Below are positions 8,086 to 18,770 of a DNA stretch of 64,000 nt, in pieces. The notes under the pieces are model-generated. The model worked only from the letters and a program-made list of their open reading frames with translations. It was not told the DNA's origin and made no database searches. Made by a program: the position numbers and the translations under genes. Each line of letters begins with the position of its first letter. Position 1 is the first letter of the stretch. The stretch is from assembly GCA_024233865.1 (NCBI GenBank), contig JACKPA010000009.1:206328-270327 (forward strand). The letters are read 5' to 3'. This stretch comes from Leptospiraceae bacterium (GTDB lineage Bacteria; Spirochaetota; Leptospiria; Leptospirales; Leptospiraceae).

Positions 8086-8300
8086 AACGTGAGTTCGATA
8101 TAACATTTTTATTTCACCTAAAGGGCAACCACCGGGGGATTGCCCCTACAAAGCCTGTGGTATTTTTGGGCGTAGGGGTGAACCGAAACCGGACTACAAA
8201 TTTCAAGAGAATCTTTAGTGGTATTTTTGGGCGTAGGGGTGAACCCCTGTGTTCACCCTACTTATTTTTATAACATTATTCCTTACGTCGAACTAGCGTT
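8086..8300. repeat. MITE-like element, expanded copy (215 bp)
   Basis: The left end AACGTGAGTTCGA (8086-8098) and right end TCGAACTAGCGTT (8288-8300) are inverted repeats with two mismatches. They are flanked by a 5-bp direct repeat AAAAT (8081-8085 and 8301-8305). The interior is nearly identical to the 154-bp element at 28353-28506. It carries about 60 extra bases, because the segment around 'tatttttgggcgtaggggtgaac' is present twice. Internal inverted segments (GGGCAA...TTGCCC and GTGAAC...GTTCAC) could form hairpins. There is no coding capacity, so it must be mobilised in trans if at all. Confidence 0.85.
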
Positions 8301-8393
8301 AAAATAAGGTAACAATCCTTCATAAATAAAAAATTGTATATTTGATTTTTTAAATTTTATTGAAATTAAGGACTCTATGTATAAAATGTATTT

Positions 8394-9080
8394 ATGAAAA
8401 GTAAACTATTTATTATTTTTTTGATATTTTTTCCGGTTATTTATTGCTCGGAAGCCTTTTCCCAAAATACAATATTGGTTCTGAAATCTACTCCCCATAA
8501 AAAACCGGAGGTAAAATTACGAAAATACTCAAAGTTATATGGGAGACGGTACAAACCGAAACCGGCATTAGTTGATGGTTTAGTTTATACTACTGTGAAT
8601 GCTACTATAAATGCTACTGTATACGTAACTGCTGAAACAACAGCAAATTCGTCAAGAGTTACTAGTGCCCCTAGTCTCCATGCAACAGCCAATTCCTCAA
8701 GAGCAACTACAGAACCTTCTGCCGAAGTAACTGCAAATTCTACTAGGGGAACTACCGAACCTACTGCAGATTCAACAGAAAGTTCGACTGCTTCTTCTTC
8801 TGGAAGATATGAAGAAATGCAACATCTTTTTGTCACACATAACTTTGAACAATTGGAAATAGAAATGGCACAAGGAATAGGAGAAAAGCTAAATGTTTTG
8901 GCGTTTTTGCACGGTTGCCCCGATCATCTAAATCGAGAATTTGCGAAGATGGCTAAGAAAAATTATATAAATTTATTCGAAAATTCGGACGAACTTACTC
9001 CGGCATCTTTTGTGAAACGGATTCACAATCAAATACAAAACGAGGAAAGACTAAAAAGTGGATGTAAATATTCAGGGTAA
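8394..9080 (+). CDS. Secreted DUF3015-type protein with Thr/Ser-rich repeat linker
   Basis: A signal peptide (about residues 1-24, ending near EAFSQ) is followed by a basic segment and a low-complexity Thr/Ser/Ala/Asn linker (about residues 70-135). The linker contains three tandem 15-residue units (8643-8777), each opening ANS[ST]R. The C-terminal ~90 residues match the DUF3015 pattern: a helix with QLEIEMAQGIGEKLN, then LAFLHGCP, FAKMAKKNY and a terminal Cys. DUF3015 proteins are exported proteins of unknown function. It stands alone downstream of the MITE-like element. The repeat units look like recent duplications at DNA level. Confidence 0.7.
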   Translation: MKSKLFIIFLIFFPVIYCSEAFSQNTILVLKSTPHKKPEVKLRKYSKLYGRRYKPKPALVDGLVYTTVNATINATVYVTAETTANSSRVTSAPSLHATANSSRATTEPSAEVTANSTRGTTEPTADSTESSTASSSGRYEEMQHLFVTHNFEQLEIEMAQGIGEKLNVLAFLHGCPDHLNREFAKMAKKNYINLFENSDELTPASFVKRIHNQIQNEERLKSGCKYSG

Positions 9081-9187
9081 AGCACACTTCATGCCATGTA
9101 TTGCTTAGGGGTTCTCCAACACAAAGCCCATATCCTTACCCATTATCTTGTTAGTTACTCAAACCACCGTAACCCAGGAGAAATTCA

Positions 9188-9844
9188 ATGAAAAAAGATT
9201 ATACTCACATAGCTTTTGTTTTAGACAGGTCTGGCTCAATGTCTTCCAGTAAGATAGAAACGATTAAAGGTTTTAACTCATTTTTGCAAGAACAACAAGG
9301 ATTAGAGGGCAAGGCAACTTTTACATTAGTTCAATTTGATGATCAATATGAAGTTTGGCATGATTTTGTTGATATACAAAAAGTTAAAAAACTAAAAGAC
9401 AAAACTTACGTGCCCAGAGGAATGACAGCTCTCTTTGACGCTATCGGAAAAACTATCAATATAATTGGGAAAAAGTTGTCTGATTTGAAAGAAGAAGAAC
9501 GCCCCGAAAAAGTTGTCTTCGTAATACTTACCGACGGGCAAGAAAATTCTAGTTTGGAATATCGTTTTGAAGTTATTTCTGATATGATAAAACACCAAAC
9601 GGAAAAATACAATTGGACTTTTGTTTTCCTCGGTTCAGAATTGAGTGCTGTGGATCAAGCTATCAATATGGGAATTTCATCCTCCAACACTTTAAACTAT
9701 TCAGCTGATGCAGAAGATGTCCAAATTTTGTATAAGAGCGTAAGCAGCAGCGTATCAAAATTAAGAATGGCAAAAGAAGCAAAGATGGATTTCTTCTCTG
9801 AGGACGAAAAAGCTAGTTATAGGAGTAAAATCCAAAAGAAATGA
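9188..9844 (+). CDS. von Willebrand factor A domain protein
   Basis: This 218-residue cytoplasmic protein has no signal peptide and consists essentially of a single vWA domain. The metal-ion-dependent adhesion site is intact: DRSGSM (DxSxS) near residue 13, the Thr in PRGMTALFDAIG near residue 80, and the Asp in VILTDGQENS. The family binds a divalent metal and a protein ligand, often as part of AAA-type or stress complexes, but no MoxR-type ATPase neighbour is present here. AGGAG is positioned 7-8 bases upstream of the ATG. The partner is unknown. Confidence 0.85.
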   Translation: MKKDYTHIAFVLDRSGSMSSSKIETIKGFNSFLQEQQGLEGKATFTLVQFDDQYEVWHDFVDIQKVKKLKDKTYVPRGMTALFDAIGKTINIIGKKLSDLKEEERPEKVVFVILTDGQENSSLEYRFEVISDMIKHQTEKYNWTFVFLGSELSAVDQAINMGISSSNTLNYSADAEDVQILYKSVSSSVSKLRMAKEAKMDFFSEDEKASYRSKIQKK

Positions 9845-9884
9845 TCCATATATGGTAAAGATAAACTATGCACAAAGCCATGTA

Positions 9885-10505
9885 TTATCCCAATTTGAAG
9901 TAGGTTTTGATTCCATCTAGCACACTGTTGGCTGCAACGGAAGCTAAAATAAGACCCATGACCCTACTAATAATACTAGCACCCGAATCACCAATGACTT
10001 TGTGAATCCTTTGAGCAAGCAATAAAAAAAGTAGTGTTATAAGCAAAACCAAAACCATAACACCGGTTGTGATGGTCTGATTTAGAATGGAAAAACGAGT
10101 GTTGTCTGTCAAGAGTACTACACCCATCATTGCTCCGGGCGAAGCTATGGAAGGTATTGCCAAAGGAAATATAGCCGTTTCTTTTCCGTCTTTTACAATT
10201 TGAATTTCACCTTCTGGTTTACCTTCTCCAAAAATCATGGATAAAGCAAACAAAAATAAGACTATTCCTCCAGCAATTTGGAAAGCCGAAAGTGGAACAC
10301 CAATAGCATCTAACAAAATTTCTCCAACAATAACGAAAAATACGAGAATCCCACCTGCTACAAAAATAGCTCTGTAGGCAATTTTTGATTTTTCCCAATC
10401 TTTGTGCTGTTTGGTAACTGCAATAAAAACGGGAATTGTTCCTATCGGATCGATGACCGCCCATAATAATACAAAGTTCTTAATAATATCTTCTATGTTT
10501 TGCAT
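9885..10505 (-). CDS. MarC family integral membrane protein
   Basis: The 206 residues form about six hydrophobic segments. The family signature IDPIGTIPVFIAVT is near residue 17 and LAIPSIASPGAMMGVVLL is in the middle. These are typical of the MarC/UPF0056 family, whose role remains unclear (an early link to multiple antibiotic resistance was withdrawn). Length is normal for the family. It lies 38 bases downstream of the RND pump gene on the same strand, so it could share its transcript. Confidence 0.88.
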   Translation of the reverse strand: MQNIEDIIKNFVLLWAVIDPIGTIPVFIAVTKQHKDWEKSKIAYRAIFVAGGILVFFVIVGEILLDAIGVPLSAFQIAGGIVLFLFALSMIFGEGKPEGEIQIVKDGKETAIFPLAIPSIASPGAMMGVVLLTDNTRFSILNQTITTGVMVLVLLITLLFLLLAQRIHKVIGDSGASIISRVMGLILASVAANSVLDGIKTYFKLG

Positions 10506-10543
10506 AATAAACTTCTTTATAATAATTAAAACTATACATATAA

Positions 10544-13500
10544 CTAATCTTCTTTTTTGGGGTAAAGAACAATCTTTTCATGTAACATACTTTCAATTCT
10601 TGCCAATTTTTGCTGCACGTTCTTTTTTTGGATTTTCATCAAGAATTCCATTGTTATAGGTAGAACCAAACTTGTTAAAGCACTTGCCACAAGCACTCCG
10701 CTTATAACTACCGTTGCCAGAGGACGTTGAACTTCCGAACCTGCACTTGAAGATAAAGCCATAGGGATAAACCCAATGGCTGCAATCAGAGCAGTAGTCA
10801 TCATAGGGCGTAAAGATTTTACTCCGGCAGATTTTATCGCTACTTTAAGCGAAAGTCCGGTTCTAAGATCGTCGTTCAATCGGGAAGCAAAAACTACTCC
10901 GTTTAAAACGGCAATTCCGCTTACGGCTATAAATCCAACGGCAGCAGGAATGCTAAAAGGTAAATCACGAAGAACAAGACCCCAGATACCTCCAGAGACG
11001 GCAAATGGAATCACAATAAATATTCCAATAGCATAAAATACGCTTCGGAAGGTTATAATGAGCATTACAAAGATGATAAGCAGGGATATTGGAATAACTA
11101 ACAAAAGCTTATTTTTTGCTCTTGTAAAGTTTTCAAATTGTCCACCCCATTCCACCTCATATCCTGGCGGTAGGTTGCTTACAATGGCTTCTGTTTTTTC
11201 TTTGGCTTCCTTGATATAACTAACCAGGTCTCTTCCCCGAATATTCACTTCTACAAAAATCCTGCGTTTTAGGTTTTCTCTATATATGGCAGAAGCAGAA
11301 TCCACAAAGTCTATATCGGCAACCTGAGCCAGCGGAATAGTACTTCCTGTTGAAGTCATTATAGGAATATTGTTAATCTGCTTTATATCACCAATTATGT
11401 TTAAGTCTAAACGTAAAACGAGGTCAAATCTCTTTGTTCCTTCATATATTTTGCCTGCATTGGAACCAACCCTAAGCATTTCTACCGTTTTGAGAATTTC
11501 AGAGGCAGAGACTCCGTACCTAGCCATTTTGTCATAATTCGTATTGATCCTTAACGTAGACAAGCCTATTATTTTTTGCACTCGAATGTCGCCCGTTCCT
11601 GCAATTGCTCTCATTTTATCTGCTATTTTGTCACCAACATCTTTTAAGGTAAAAAGATCGTCACCGTATACCTTAACAACAATGTCTGCTTTGGAACCTG
11701 CCAAAAGAGAATTGACTCGATTTTCAATAGGCTGTGAGAGGCTAACTTGGGTCATTGGAATAGCGTACAGTATTTTGTTTTTAATTAGTTCCATCATTTC
11801 TTCTCTTGTTTCTACGGAGTTCCATTCATTTTTGTTTTTTAGTTTTATCATAATACTTGTTTCGTCAGTTCCCATTGGCTCTACGGCTGTTTCTCCTCTT
11901 CCCACTCGAGACACTACGCTGACAATTTCGGGTATTTCTCTAAGGATTTTCTCTATTTCTACGTTTAAGTCGCGAGAATAGGTAATGGCAGAAGAAGGTG
12001 CCCTTTTTACGTCCAACTCTATTTCACCTTCGTCTATTCTGGGAATAAATTCAGCTCCTATTGTCGTAAAGAGCAAAAAGGAAGAGATTACAAAAATGGT
12101 TGTAAAGAGTAATAGCTTTTGTTTGTTGGAAAAGCTCCACTCTAATGCAAATTGGTATATTTCTTTTATACTATCCCAATATTTATTTTTGTGAAAAGTT
12201 GGTTCGGGATATAATATGGCAAGGCTTGCCGGAAAAGTTGTTATGGAAAATATAAGGGCTGCTCCTAAAGCAAGAGCAACGGTGATTGCCATGGGACGGA
12301 ACATTCGACCTTCTACTCCGTCCAAAACCATTAAAGGAAGATAAACAAGCATAATGATAGCAACAGAAAAAGTAACGACTCTACCTACTTTACAACTACT
12401 CTCTATTATAATTTCTTTTGTTGTTTTTAAAATTTCGTATTTGTCCATGGGTTTGGAGAAATAATTTTGTTTATCTATGAATCCCACAAAAACCGTTTCC
12501 AGAATAACAACGGCACCATCCACAAGTAGTCCGAAATCTATAGCACCAAGACTCATCAAGTTTCCTACAACTCCAAACATTCTCATTAAAATAACTGCCT
12601 GTAACATAGAGATAGGAATGGCAAGTGCAACAAGTCCTGCTCCTTTGGCAGAACCTAATGTTATAAGTAAGGTAATAAAAACCAGAGCAGCGCCTTCTAA
12701 GAGGTTTATAAAAACCGTAGAAAGTGCTCTGTTGATAAATTCTGATCTGTCATAAAAAGGCTCGATTTTCATGCCAGTTGGGAGTTTCTTGTTTAGTTTT
12801 TTGATTTTCTTTTTTACTTTATGAACCACTTCTCTGGAGTTTTCTCCCAATAGCATAATGACAGTAGCAGCAACAACTTCTTGCTGATTTTTAGTTGCAA
12901 TCCCATATTGCAAGGCAGTTCCCACTTTCACTTCAGCAATTTGTCCTAGCAACAATGGTGTTCCGTCCGGAAATGTACGAACAGCAATACGTTCGATTTC
13001 ATCAATCCCCTCGAACTGTCCTTCGCCCCGTATAACAATTTGCTCTTTTCCTTTGATAATGTACCCACCGCCCATATTGGTATTAGCTGCTTTTATATTG
13101 GATAAAACTTCAGATACGGTTAGTTTATAAACTGCCAGTTTTCTTGGGTCAATGATAACTTGATATTCTTTTACCTTTCCGCCTATGCTATTGACTTCTA
13201 TTACTCCCGAAATAGATTTGAGCTGTTTGGATAATTCCCAATCTATGTAGGTTCGAAGTTCCATCGGAGTGTGTCTGTTAGAACTTAGGACAAATTCGTA
13301 TATATCACCCAAAGCAGTTGCAACAGGCGATAATTCGGGACTTCCATATTCAGGCGGAATTTCCGCTTCCGCTTGCTTTAAGCGTTCTGTTACGAGTTGA
13401 CGAGCAAACCAAATATCGACATTATCGTTAAATATTACCGTAACACTACTAACACCGGTTTTAGATATGGAACGAATCTCTGTTACACCTGGCATTCCAT

Positions 13501-13720
13501 TTAGTTTTAACTCAATGGGATTCGTGATAAATTGTTCGACTTCTACAGGAGAAAGACCAGGAGAAGAAGTAACTGCTGAAACTTGGACATTTGTAACATC
13601 CGGGACAGCATCGACTGCAAGGTTTAATGCATTATAAATACCAATCAGGCATACAATCCCTGTGATTAGTATTACCGTATACTTGAATTTGATGGAAGTT
13701 TCTATAATTTTTTCTATCAT
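10544..13720 (-). CDS. Heavy-metal-efflux RND transporter, CzcA/CnrA type
   Basis: This is the inner-membrane proton-driven pump of a tripartite metal exporter. About 1058 residues contain the duplicated 12-helix RND plan. The signature [14 protein letters not shown] on TM4 keeps the D-D-E proton-relay residues typical of divalent-cation (Zn/Co/Ni) HME pumps. The N-terminal region includes VPDVTNVQV and the large periplasmic porter loops. The start is set at ATG 13720 (MIEKIIETS), which gives normal family length. The open frame extends 57 codons upstream, but that stretch is unlike an RND N-terminus and would overlap the divergent transaldolase. No periplasmic adaptor or outer-membrane channel gene is adjacent. 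Confidence 0.9.
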   Translation of the reverse strand: MIEKIIETSIKFKYTVILITGIVCLIGIYNALNLAVDAVPDVTNVQVSAVTSSPGLSPVEVEQFITNPIELKLNGMPGVTEIRSISKTGVSSVTVIFNDNVDIWFARQLVTERLKQAEAEIPPEYGSPELSPVATALGDIYEFVLSSNRHTPMELRTYIDWELSKQLKSISGVIEVNSIGGKVKEYQVIIDPRKLAVYKLTVSEVLSNIKAANTNMGGGYIIKGKEQIVIRGEGQFEGIDEIERIAVRTFPDGTPLLLGQIAEVKVGTALQYGIATKNQQEVVAATVIMLLGENSREVVHKVKKKIKKLNKKLPTGMKIEPFYDRSEFINRALSTVFINLLEGAALVFITLLITLGSAKGAGLVALAIPISMLQAVILMRMFGVVGNLMSLGAIDFGLLVDGAVVILETVFVGFIDKQNYFSKPMDKYEILKTTKEIIIESSCKVGRVVTFSVAIIMLVYLPLMVLDGVEGRMFRPMAITVALALGAALIFSITTFPASLAILYPEPTFHKNKYWDSIKEIYQFALEWSFSNKQKLLLFTTIFVISSFLLFTTIGAEFIPRIDEGEIELDVKRAPSSAITYSRDLNVEIEKILREIPEIVSVVSRVGRGETAVEPMGTDETSIMIKLKNKNEWNSVETREEMMELIKNKILYAIPMTQVSLSQPIENRVNSLLAGSKADIVVKVYGDDLFTLKDVGDKIADKMRAIAGTGDIRVQKIIGLSTLRINTNYDKMARYGVSASEILKTVEMLRVGSNAGKIYEGTKRFDLVLRLDLNIIGDIKQINNIPIMTSTGSTIPLAQVADIDFVDSASAIYRENLKRRIFVEVNIRGRDLVSYIKEAKEKTEAIVSNLPPGYEVEWGGQFENFTRAKNKLLLVIPISLLIIFVMLIITFRSVFYAIGIFIVIPFAVSGGIWGLVLRDLPFSIPAAVGFIAVSGIAVLNGVVFASRLNDDLRTGLSLKVAIKSAGVKSLRPMMTTALIAAIGFIPMALSSSAGSEVQRPLATVVISGVLVASALTSLVLPITMEFLMKIQKKNVQQKLARIESMLHEKIVLYPKKED

Positions 13721-13882
13721 ACTTTTATGAAAATTAAAGGAATCTATTTTCCAATTCTTTTTATATAGGTTAAGATGTGGAAGAAAAATATATAAAAATA
13801 GTCTAACAAAACCTAATTTCCACTTGCATAGAAATGATAATAAATAAACTTTTAATGCTAAAAGCCCAAAAAAAGAGTTTTT

Positions 13883-14590
13883 ATGAACCAATTATCAATC
13901 AAAATATTTGCTGACGGAGCTGATAAAAACGGGATATTAGAAATGTACAAAAAGCCGTACATCAGCGGGTTTACAACTAACCCAACCCTAATGAAAAAAG
14001 CCGGAATTACAAACTACACCGAATTTGCCAAAGACATACTTTCCGAAATACCGGATCGCCCTGTTTCTCTGGAAGTCTTTGCTGATGATTTTGCCGAAAT
14101 GGAAAGACAAGCCCTTTTAATTAACTCCTGGGGGGGAAATGTCTATGTAAAAATTCCAATCACCAACACAAAAGCAGAGCCTTCTTACAAATTAATCCAA
14201 TCTTTGACTAAAGAAAAAGTTAAACTAAACATCACGGCAGTGATGACACTAGAGCAAGTCCTACAAACTGTTCTTTCTTTAAAAGGAACGGAATCTGCCA
14301 TTGTATCTGTTTTTGCCGGAAGGATAGCAGATAGCGGAATAGACCCAATTCCCCATATGAGGGCTGCACTAGAAATCACAAACATGTATCCCAATATTGA
14401 ACTTTTGTGGGCAAGCCCAAGGGAAGTTTTGAATATTATCCAAGCTGATGAAATGGGTTGTAATATAATAACCGTTACCAATGATTTATTAAAAAAACTA
14501 GATACGCTTGGCAAGGATTTACAAGAATTTTCTTTGGATACTGTTAAAATGTTCTACAATGATGCCTCAAACGCGGGTTATCAAATATGA
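13883..14590 (+). CDS. Transaldolase-like protein (fructose-6-phosphate aldolase/TalC family)
   Basis: This 235-residue TIM-barrel protein shows [24 protein letters not shown] near residue 30 and the Schiff-base lysine segment [10 protein letters not shown] near residue 87. It also has [14 protein letters not shown] and LLWASPRE. These features match the short transaldolase/F6P-aldolase family that uses a lysine enamine mechanism. It overlaps the next gene (NAD-dependent epimerase) by the ATGA tetranucleotide, indicating translational coupling. In this setting a role in surface-sugar synthesis rather than the pentose phosphate pathway is plausible but unproven. Confidence 0.85.
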   Translation: MNQLSIKIFADGADKNGILEMYKKPYISGFTTNPTLMKKAGITNYTEFAKDILSEIPDRPVSLEVFADDFAEMERQALLINSWGGNVYVKIPITNTKAEPSYKLIQSLTKEKVKLNITAVMTLEQVLQTVLSLKGTESAIVSVFAGRIADSGIDPIPHMRAALEITNMYPNIELLWASPREVLNIIQADEMGCNIITVTNDLLKKLDTLGKDLQEFSLDTVKMFYNDASNAGYQI

Positions 14591-15543
14591 GGTATTTTGT
14601 GACGGGTGGAGCAGGTTTTATCGGAAGTAATCTGTGTGATAGATTGTTACAAAAAGGTAATGATGTTACGTGTTATGACAATTTTAGCACGGGCAAAGAC
14701 AATTTTTTAGTAGAAGCTAAGAAAAGTCCAAATTTTCGTTTAATCAAAGGTGATCTTTTGGATGAAAAACTATTGGAAAGTTCAATTGCAGGACATGACT
14801 TTGTTTTTCATTTGGCAGCCAATGCAGATGTTCGATTCGGAACAAATCATCCAAGAAGGGACTTAGAACAAAACACAATTGTCACTTTCAATGTATTGGA
14901 AGCAATGCGGAAAAATGGAATGAATAAAATAGCTTTTTCATCTACCGGCTCAATTTATGGAGAAGCGGGTGTAATTCCAACACCGGAAGACTCTCCTTTT
15001 CCAATTCAAACTTCTTTGTACGGAGCTTCCAAGCTCGCTTGTGAAGGATTGATTTCAGCATATGCAGAAGGTTTTGGTTTTCAGGGTTGGATTTTTCGTT
15101 TTGTATCTATATTGGGTGAAAGATACACACATGGTCATGTGTATGATTTTTATCAAAAGTTGAAAAGTGATCCAAATAAAATGCAAGTTTTAGGGAATGG
15201 AAGGCAAAAAAAATCCTATCTTTACATTCAGGATTGCTTGGATGCTATTTTTATAGCTTTGGATAAAGCAAATGAGAAGGTAAACATATTTAATTTGGGA
15301 ACTCGGGAGTATTGTGAAGTCAACAATTCTATTCAGTGGTTATGCGAATCACTTGGAGCGCAACCAAAATTGGAATATACGGGTGGTGAAAGGGGTTGGA
15401 TTGGTGATAATCCTTTTATTTTTTTGGATACAAAAAAGATCAATTCTCTTGGATGGAAGCCAAAATTGAGCATTCGAGAAGGCATTTTGAAAACTCTGGA
15501 ATTTCTACAAAATAATGAATGGGTGTATAAAAGTATACCATGA
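14587..15543 (+). CDS. NAD-dependent epimerase/dehydratase (GalE-like extended SDR)
   Basis: The 318-residue extended short-chain dehydrogenase begins with the NAD-binding GGAGFIGS loop (residues 7-14). It carries the catalytic STGSIYGE segment and the YGASK motif (Tyr and Lys of the active site), and has LGNGRQKKSYLYIQD toward the C-terminus. The family interconverts nucleotide sugars, typically UDP-glucose/galactose or related hexoses. It is translationally coupled to the transaldolase-like gene, so a shared nucleotide-sugar or lipopolysaccharide precursor pathway is likely. The exact substrate cannot be read from the sequence. Confidence 0.87.
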   Translation: MRYFVTGGAGFIGSNLCDRLLQKGNDVTCYDNFSTGKDNFLVEAKKSPNFRLIKGDLLDEKLLESSIAGHDFVFHLAANADVRFGTNHPRRDLEQNTIVTFNVLEAMRKNGMNKIAFSSTGSIYGEAGVIPTPEDSPFPIQTSLYGASKLACEGLISAYAEGFGFQGWIFRFVSILGERYTHGHVYDFYQKLKSDPNKMQVLGNGRQKKSYLYIQDCLDAIFIALDKANEKVNIFNLGTREYCEVNNSIQWLCESLGAQPKLEYTGGERGWIGDNPFIFLDTKKINSLGWKPKLSIREGILKTLEFLQNNEWVYKSIP

Positions 15544-15552
15544 TAAGAGTGA

Positions 15553-16797
15553 TTAGTTCTGTTTTCCTTCTAGCCACCAGGTATTCATAAATCCCTTTCC
15601 TTTGATTTCTAATTTACCTCGTTCTTTTAAAGTGTAATGATTTTGCAGTTTATTATAAACGGTTTCGGTTACCTGGATTTTTCCAGGTAGACCGTGTGAT
15701 TCCATTCGGCTAGCTATGTTTACGGTGTCACCCCAAAGGTCATAGATAAATTTTTTCTTGCCAATTATACCAGCCACTACGGTTCCAAAATGAACACCAA
15801 TTCTTACATCAAGTACATATTCACCGTTGGCTAGAGAGGATACAAGTTTAGGCATGGCAAGAGCCATATCTGCTATTGCATTTGTATGATCCGGATTGGT
15901 AAATGACAAACCTCCCACTACCATATATGCATCACCAATAGTTTTTATTTTTTCTAATCCAAAAGATTCGGTGAGTGTATCAAACTCAGAAAAGATGGTA
16001 TTAAGCAGTGCAACCAGACCTTCCGGTGGGATACGGGTAGAAAGTTCGGTAAAATTAACAATATCCGCAAAAAGTACACTAACGTTTTCTATTTTGTCTG
16101 CAATCTGTTTTTCTCCATTCTTTAGTCTTGTAACGATAGGGGCAGGTAAAACATTCAATAAAAGACCTTCCGATTTATGACGTTCTTTCTCGATAGTATT
16201 ATGAGCTTCAAAAATCACTGCACTAAATCGATTGTTTATAAAAGCAACCGTTGAACCTAGAAGCCACGTTCCTAAAAGTAGGGAGTTATATTCCACAAAT
16301 TTTGGAAGGTCAAAATGTGGAACAAGGTAAAGTAGCAATACGTTATAAACAAAAATAAAGTTTAGTCCGTGTAAACTCAATTCAAGAAATGAGAACGGAA
16401 CAAGTGTAAGCCAAAATATCAAAACGAAGTTTAAAAAAGCCCAGTACGAACTACCCAAACCACCAGCATAGAAGGTTATAAAAGATGAAGAAATAACTAC
16501 AACATAATAGCCAAAATAGATATGAATTTTCACCTTTTGCCTACTTCGTTTCATGCTAAGATCAAGCAATAGATTCGTGCCTATTATAACAGATGTGATT
16601 AATCGAATGAAAGTGGTTTTTTTCGCATCTACTAACTCTAAAATGTGGTCCAAGCTAATGAATCCAACATAGAAACCTATTCCGGTTAAAGTACTAACAA
16701 TTGCAAGAGTAAAGATGTGCCTTTCTCTAAACTCCACAAATTGGGCGTTTTTATTCCACTTCAAAAGGCTGAAAATACGATTTTTAAGGGTTCTCAT
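15553..16797 (-). CDS. Membrane adenylate cyclase, class III
   Basis: This 414-residue protein has an N-terminal ~200-residue block of about six membrane helices and a C-terminal class III cyclase domain (about 235-400). The domain begins after the linker LLLNVLPAPIVTRLKNGE. Metal-binding aspartates lie in VLFADIVNFTE and in TIGDAYM. The adenine-specifying Lys of EKIKTIGD and the Asp of LWGDTVNIASRM point to ATP as substrate, giving cyclic AMP. It is convergent with the epimerase gene. A cNMP-binding protein at 1470-1964 is a possible downstream partner in the same cell. Confidence 0.9.
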   Translation of the reverse strand: MRTLKNRIFSLLKWNKNAQFVEFRERHIFTLAIVSTLTGIGFYVGFISLDHILELVDAKKTTFIRLITSVIIGTNLLLDLSMKRSRQKVKIHIYFGYYVVVISSSFITFYAGGLGSSYWAFLNFVLIFWLTLVPFSFLELSLHGLNFIFVYNVLLLYLVPHFDLPKFVEYNSLLLGTWLLGSTVAFINNRFSAVIFEAHNTIEKERHKSEGLLLNVLPAPIVTRLKNGEKQIADKIENVSVLFADIVNFTELSTRIPPEGLVALLNTIFSEFDTLTESFGLEKIKTIGDAYMVVGGLSFTNPDHTNAIADMALAMPKLVSSLANGEYVLDVRIGVHFGTVVAGIIGKKKFIYDLWGDTVNIASRMESHGLPGKIQVTETVYNKLQNHYTLKERGKLEIKGKGFMNTWWLEGKQN

Positions 16798-17042
16798 TAT
16801 CGCTTTAAAAAAATTCCATATACACTTCCTTTGAATTATGTATCACCTTAAAGTATTTTTTTGTCAATTTGAATCTTTTCAATGAAAATTATATATAATC
16901 CAATCGAGTAATCCGACAAACCATGGTAAAAAACTAAATGAAAAATAAAAGCGAATCCTTACAATTTCCGATTGTCATCCTTTCTATGTAAAACGAATAA
17001 AATAGAGTTGTTCCTACATAAACCTATGAAAAAAGAGTGATA

Positions 17043-18767
17043 ATGCAAGAGAACATTATGCAAACACAGAATAATAAAGAATATAAAATCCGTGAGTCTG
17101 AAAAAATCTTTAAGCTATCTTTTGAAGAAAAAAGTCTCCAAATTGAGAGAAAAATTAATCAAATTCGATACATTTTTTGTCTATTATTTTTTATATCGGG
17201 CTATTCTACCTACAAAAGCGGTGGACATTACCAAATCTATTTAACGCTTTTTATATCTGTTGGAATATATTTCTTATTTACCGTTTTTTTTCACTTTTTA
17301 CTAACCAAAATCAAGTACCAAAGTTGGATTAAGTATGTTTCAACCATAGTGGATTTGAATTTGGTTTTTATGGTTAAGTTCGGCTTTCATTTTGATCCGA
17401 ATTTTGGTTGGGGTTTTGCCATTAAGGAACAAGCTTCTTTCATTGTATATTTTCTATTTGTATCTTTAGCCGGACTAAGATTGGATAAAAAGTTTTCTTT
17501 ATTTACCGGAGTTTATGCTACATTTTCTTATGTTTTGGTTTTAATTTTGGGATTGGCATCAGGAGATGTTACATTTACAGGAGACCCAGGTAAGGTTTTT
17601 GATCCGAAATCTTTGCGAGCGCCAACTGAGATTTCTAAAATCTTATTTCTATTTTTTTCTTCTTATATCGTTTCCTACCTTGCCAATGAAACACGTAGCT
17701 TTTTGGGTATGCTGTCCGAATCGGAGACCAAAACAAGACACAATATAAAAATCATGGAATCTATAATGGAGAAAATTGAGATCGTTTCCGATAGTCTGAA
17801 AACAATGATAAACAATTTGAATAAAAATATAATTCAAATCAAATCTAACGTCACGGAGCAGGAAGATTTCTCCAAACAAGATTTGCTTTTGGTTGGAAGA
17901 CTGGTTAAAGAAGGTGAAGAAGTGAACCAAATTACAACCATGCAATTGCACCTGATTGAAAAAATTTTCAGCAGAATTAAAAATTTGGGTGAATCAACCG
18001 TTACTATTATGCAGGACGGGCAGGATACATACAAAAAAGCAATCCAAACAAGAGATATTACCCTATCTTCTCGAAAATCTTTAAACGAAACAATAGATGT
18101 TGTGAGGGATATGAAAGAACAATCGGAAAAAATCTATAACATATCCAAAACAATCAATGATATAGCCGATCAAACAGGTCTTTTGTCTTTGAACGCGTCC
18201 ATTGAAGCGGCTCGTGCAGGAGAGCATGGAAAGGGATTTTCTGTTGTCGCAATGGAAGTTCAAAAGTTGGCAGATAGAAGCATTCAATCCTCAAAAGAGA
18301 TAAATACTATTATCCATGCAACTGTTAAAAATATTGAAAAAGCTTCTAAAATGATCTTGAATACGTCTGAAAAATTAGAAATTGTTGTTAGGGTTGCAGA
18401 AGAAAATGAAAAATTCTTAAAAAAATTAACTGAGCAGATAAAAACTCAAGAAAAAACGACCCTTGCCATTAAGGAAAATATTGAAAATATAACAGATATT
18501 GCGGAAAACGTATGCTCCTTAACATCCGGACAAAAAAACGCCATTCAAGAATTGGAAAATAAGAACATAAAAATGGAAGAAGTAAACAAAGCTTCGGTAG
18601 AAATATCTATGAATCTTGAAAAACTATCTTCTTCTTTGAATGAATATTCGAATACTTTAGACGATTTGATCAAAAATAGAGATAAAAAAATTATAACAGA
18701 AGAAAAACGAAAAGTATCCCAAGAAATTTTTCAAACAATTTTAAAACCAGTCAAAGAGGACAGATAG
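17043..18767 (+). CDS. Methyl-accepting chemotaxis protein with multi-pass membrane sensor
   Basis: About six hydrophobic helices occupy roughly residues 35-205, followed directly by a long coiled coil and the conserved signalling hairpin [20 protein letters not shown] (about residues 374-393 counted from ATG 17043). No HAMP domain or large periplasmic domain is visible, so sensing is probably by the membrane bundle itself. The ATG at 17043 is preferred, with AAAGAG five bases upstream; an in-frame GTG lies at 17037. The gene is the first of a closely spaced run with the thioesterase. Confidence 0.9.
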   Translation: MQENIMQTQNNKEYKIRESEKIFKLSFEEKSLQIERKINQIRYIFCLLFFISGYSTYKSGGHYQIYLTLFISVGIYFLFTVFFHFLLTKIKYQSWIKYVSTIVDLNLVFMVKFGFHFDPNFGWGFAIKEQASFIVYFLFVSLAGLRLDKKFSLFTGVYATFSYVLVLILGLASGDVTFTGDPGKVFDPKSLRAPTEISKILFLFFSSYIVSYLANETRSFLGMLSESETKTRHNIKIMESIMEKIEIVSDSLKTMINNLNKNIIQIKSNVTEQEDFSKQDLLLVGRLVKEGEEVNQITTMQLHLIEKIFSRIKNLGESTVTIMQDGQDTYKKAIQTRDITLSSRKSLNETIDVVRDMKEQSEKIYNISKTINDIADQTGLLSLNASIEAARAGEHGKGFSVVAMEVQKLADRSIQSSKEINTIIHATVKNIEKASKMILNTSEKLEIVVRVAEENEKFLKKLTEQIKTQEKTTLAIKENIENITDIAENVCSLTSGQKNAIQELENKNIKMEEVNKASVEISMNLEKLSSSLNEYSNTLDDLIKNRDKKIITEEKRKVSQEIFQTILKPVKEDR

Positions 18768-18770
18768 TTT

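Noticed and set aside
13721..13891. 57-codon N-terminal extension of the RND pump
   Set aside because: It would overlap the divergent transaldolase start and does not resemble an RND N-terminus; ATG 13720 gives the normal MIEKII-type start.
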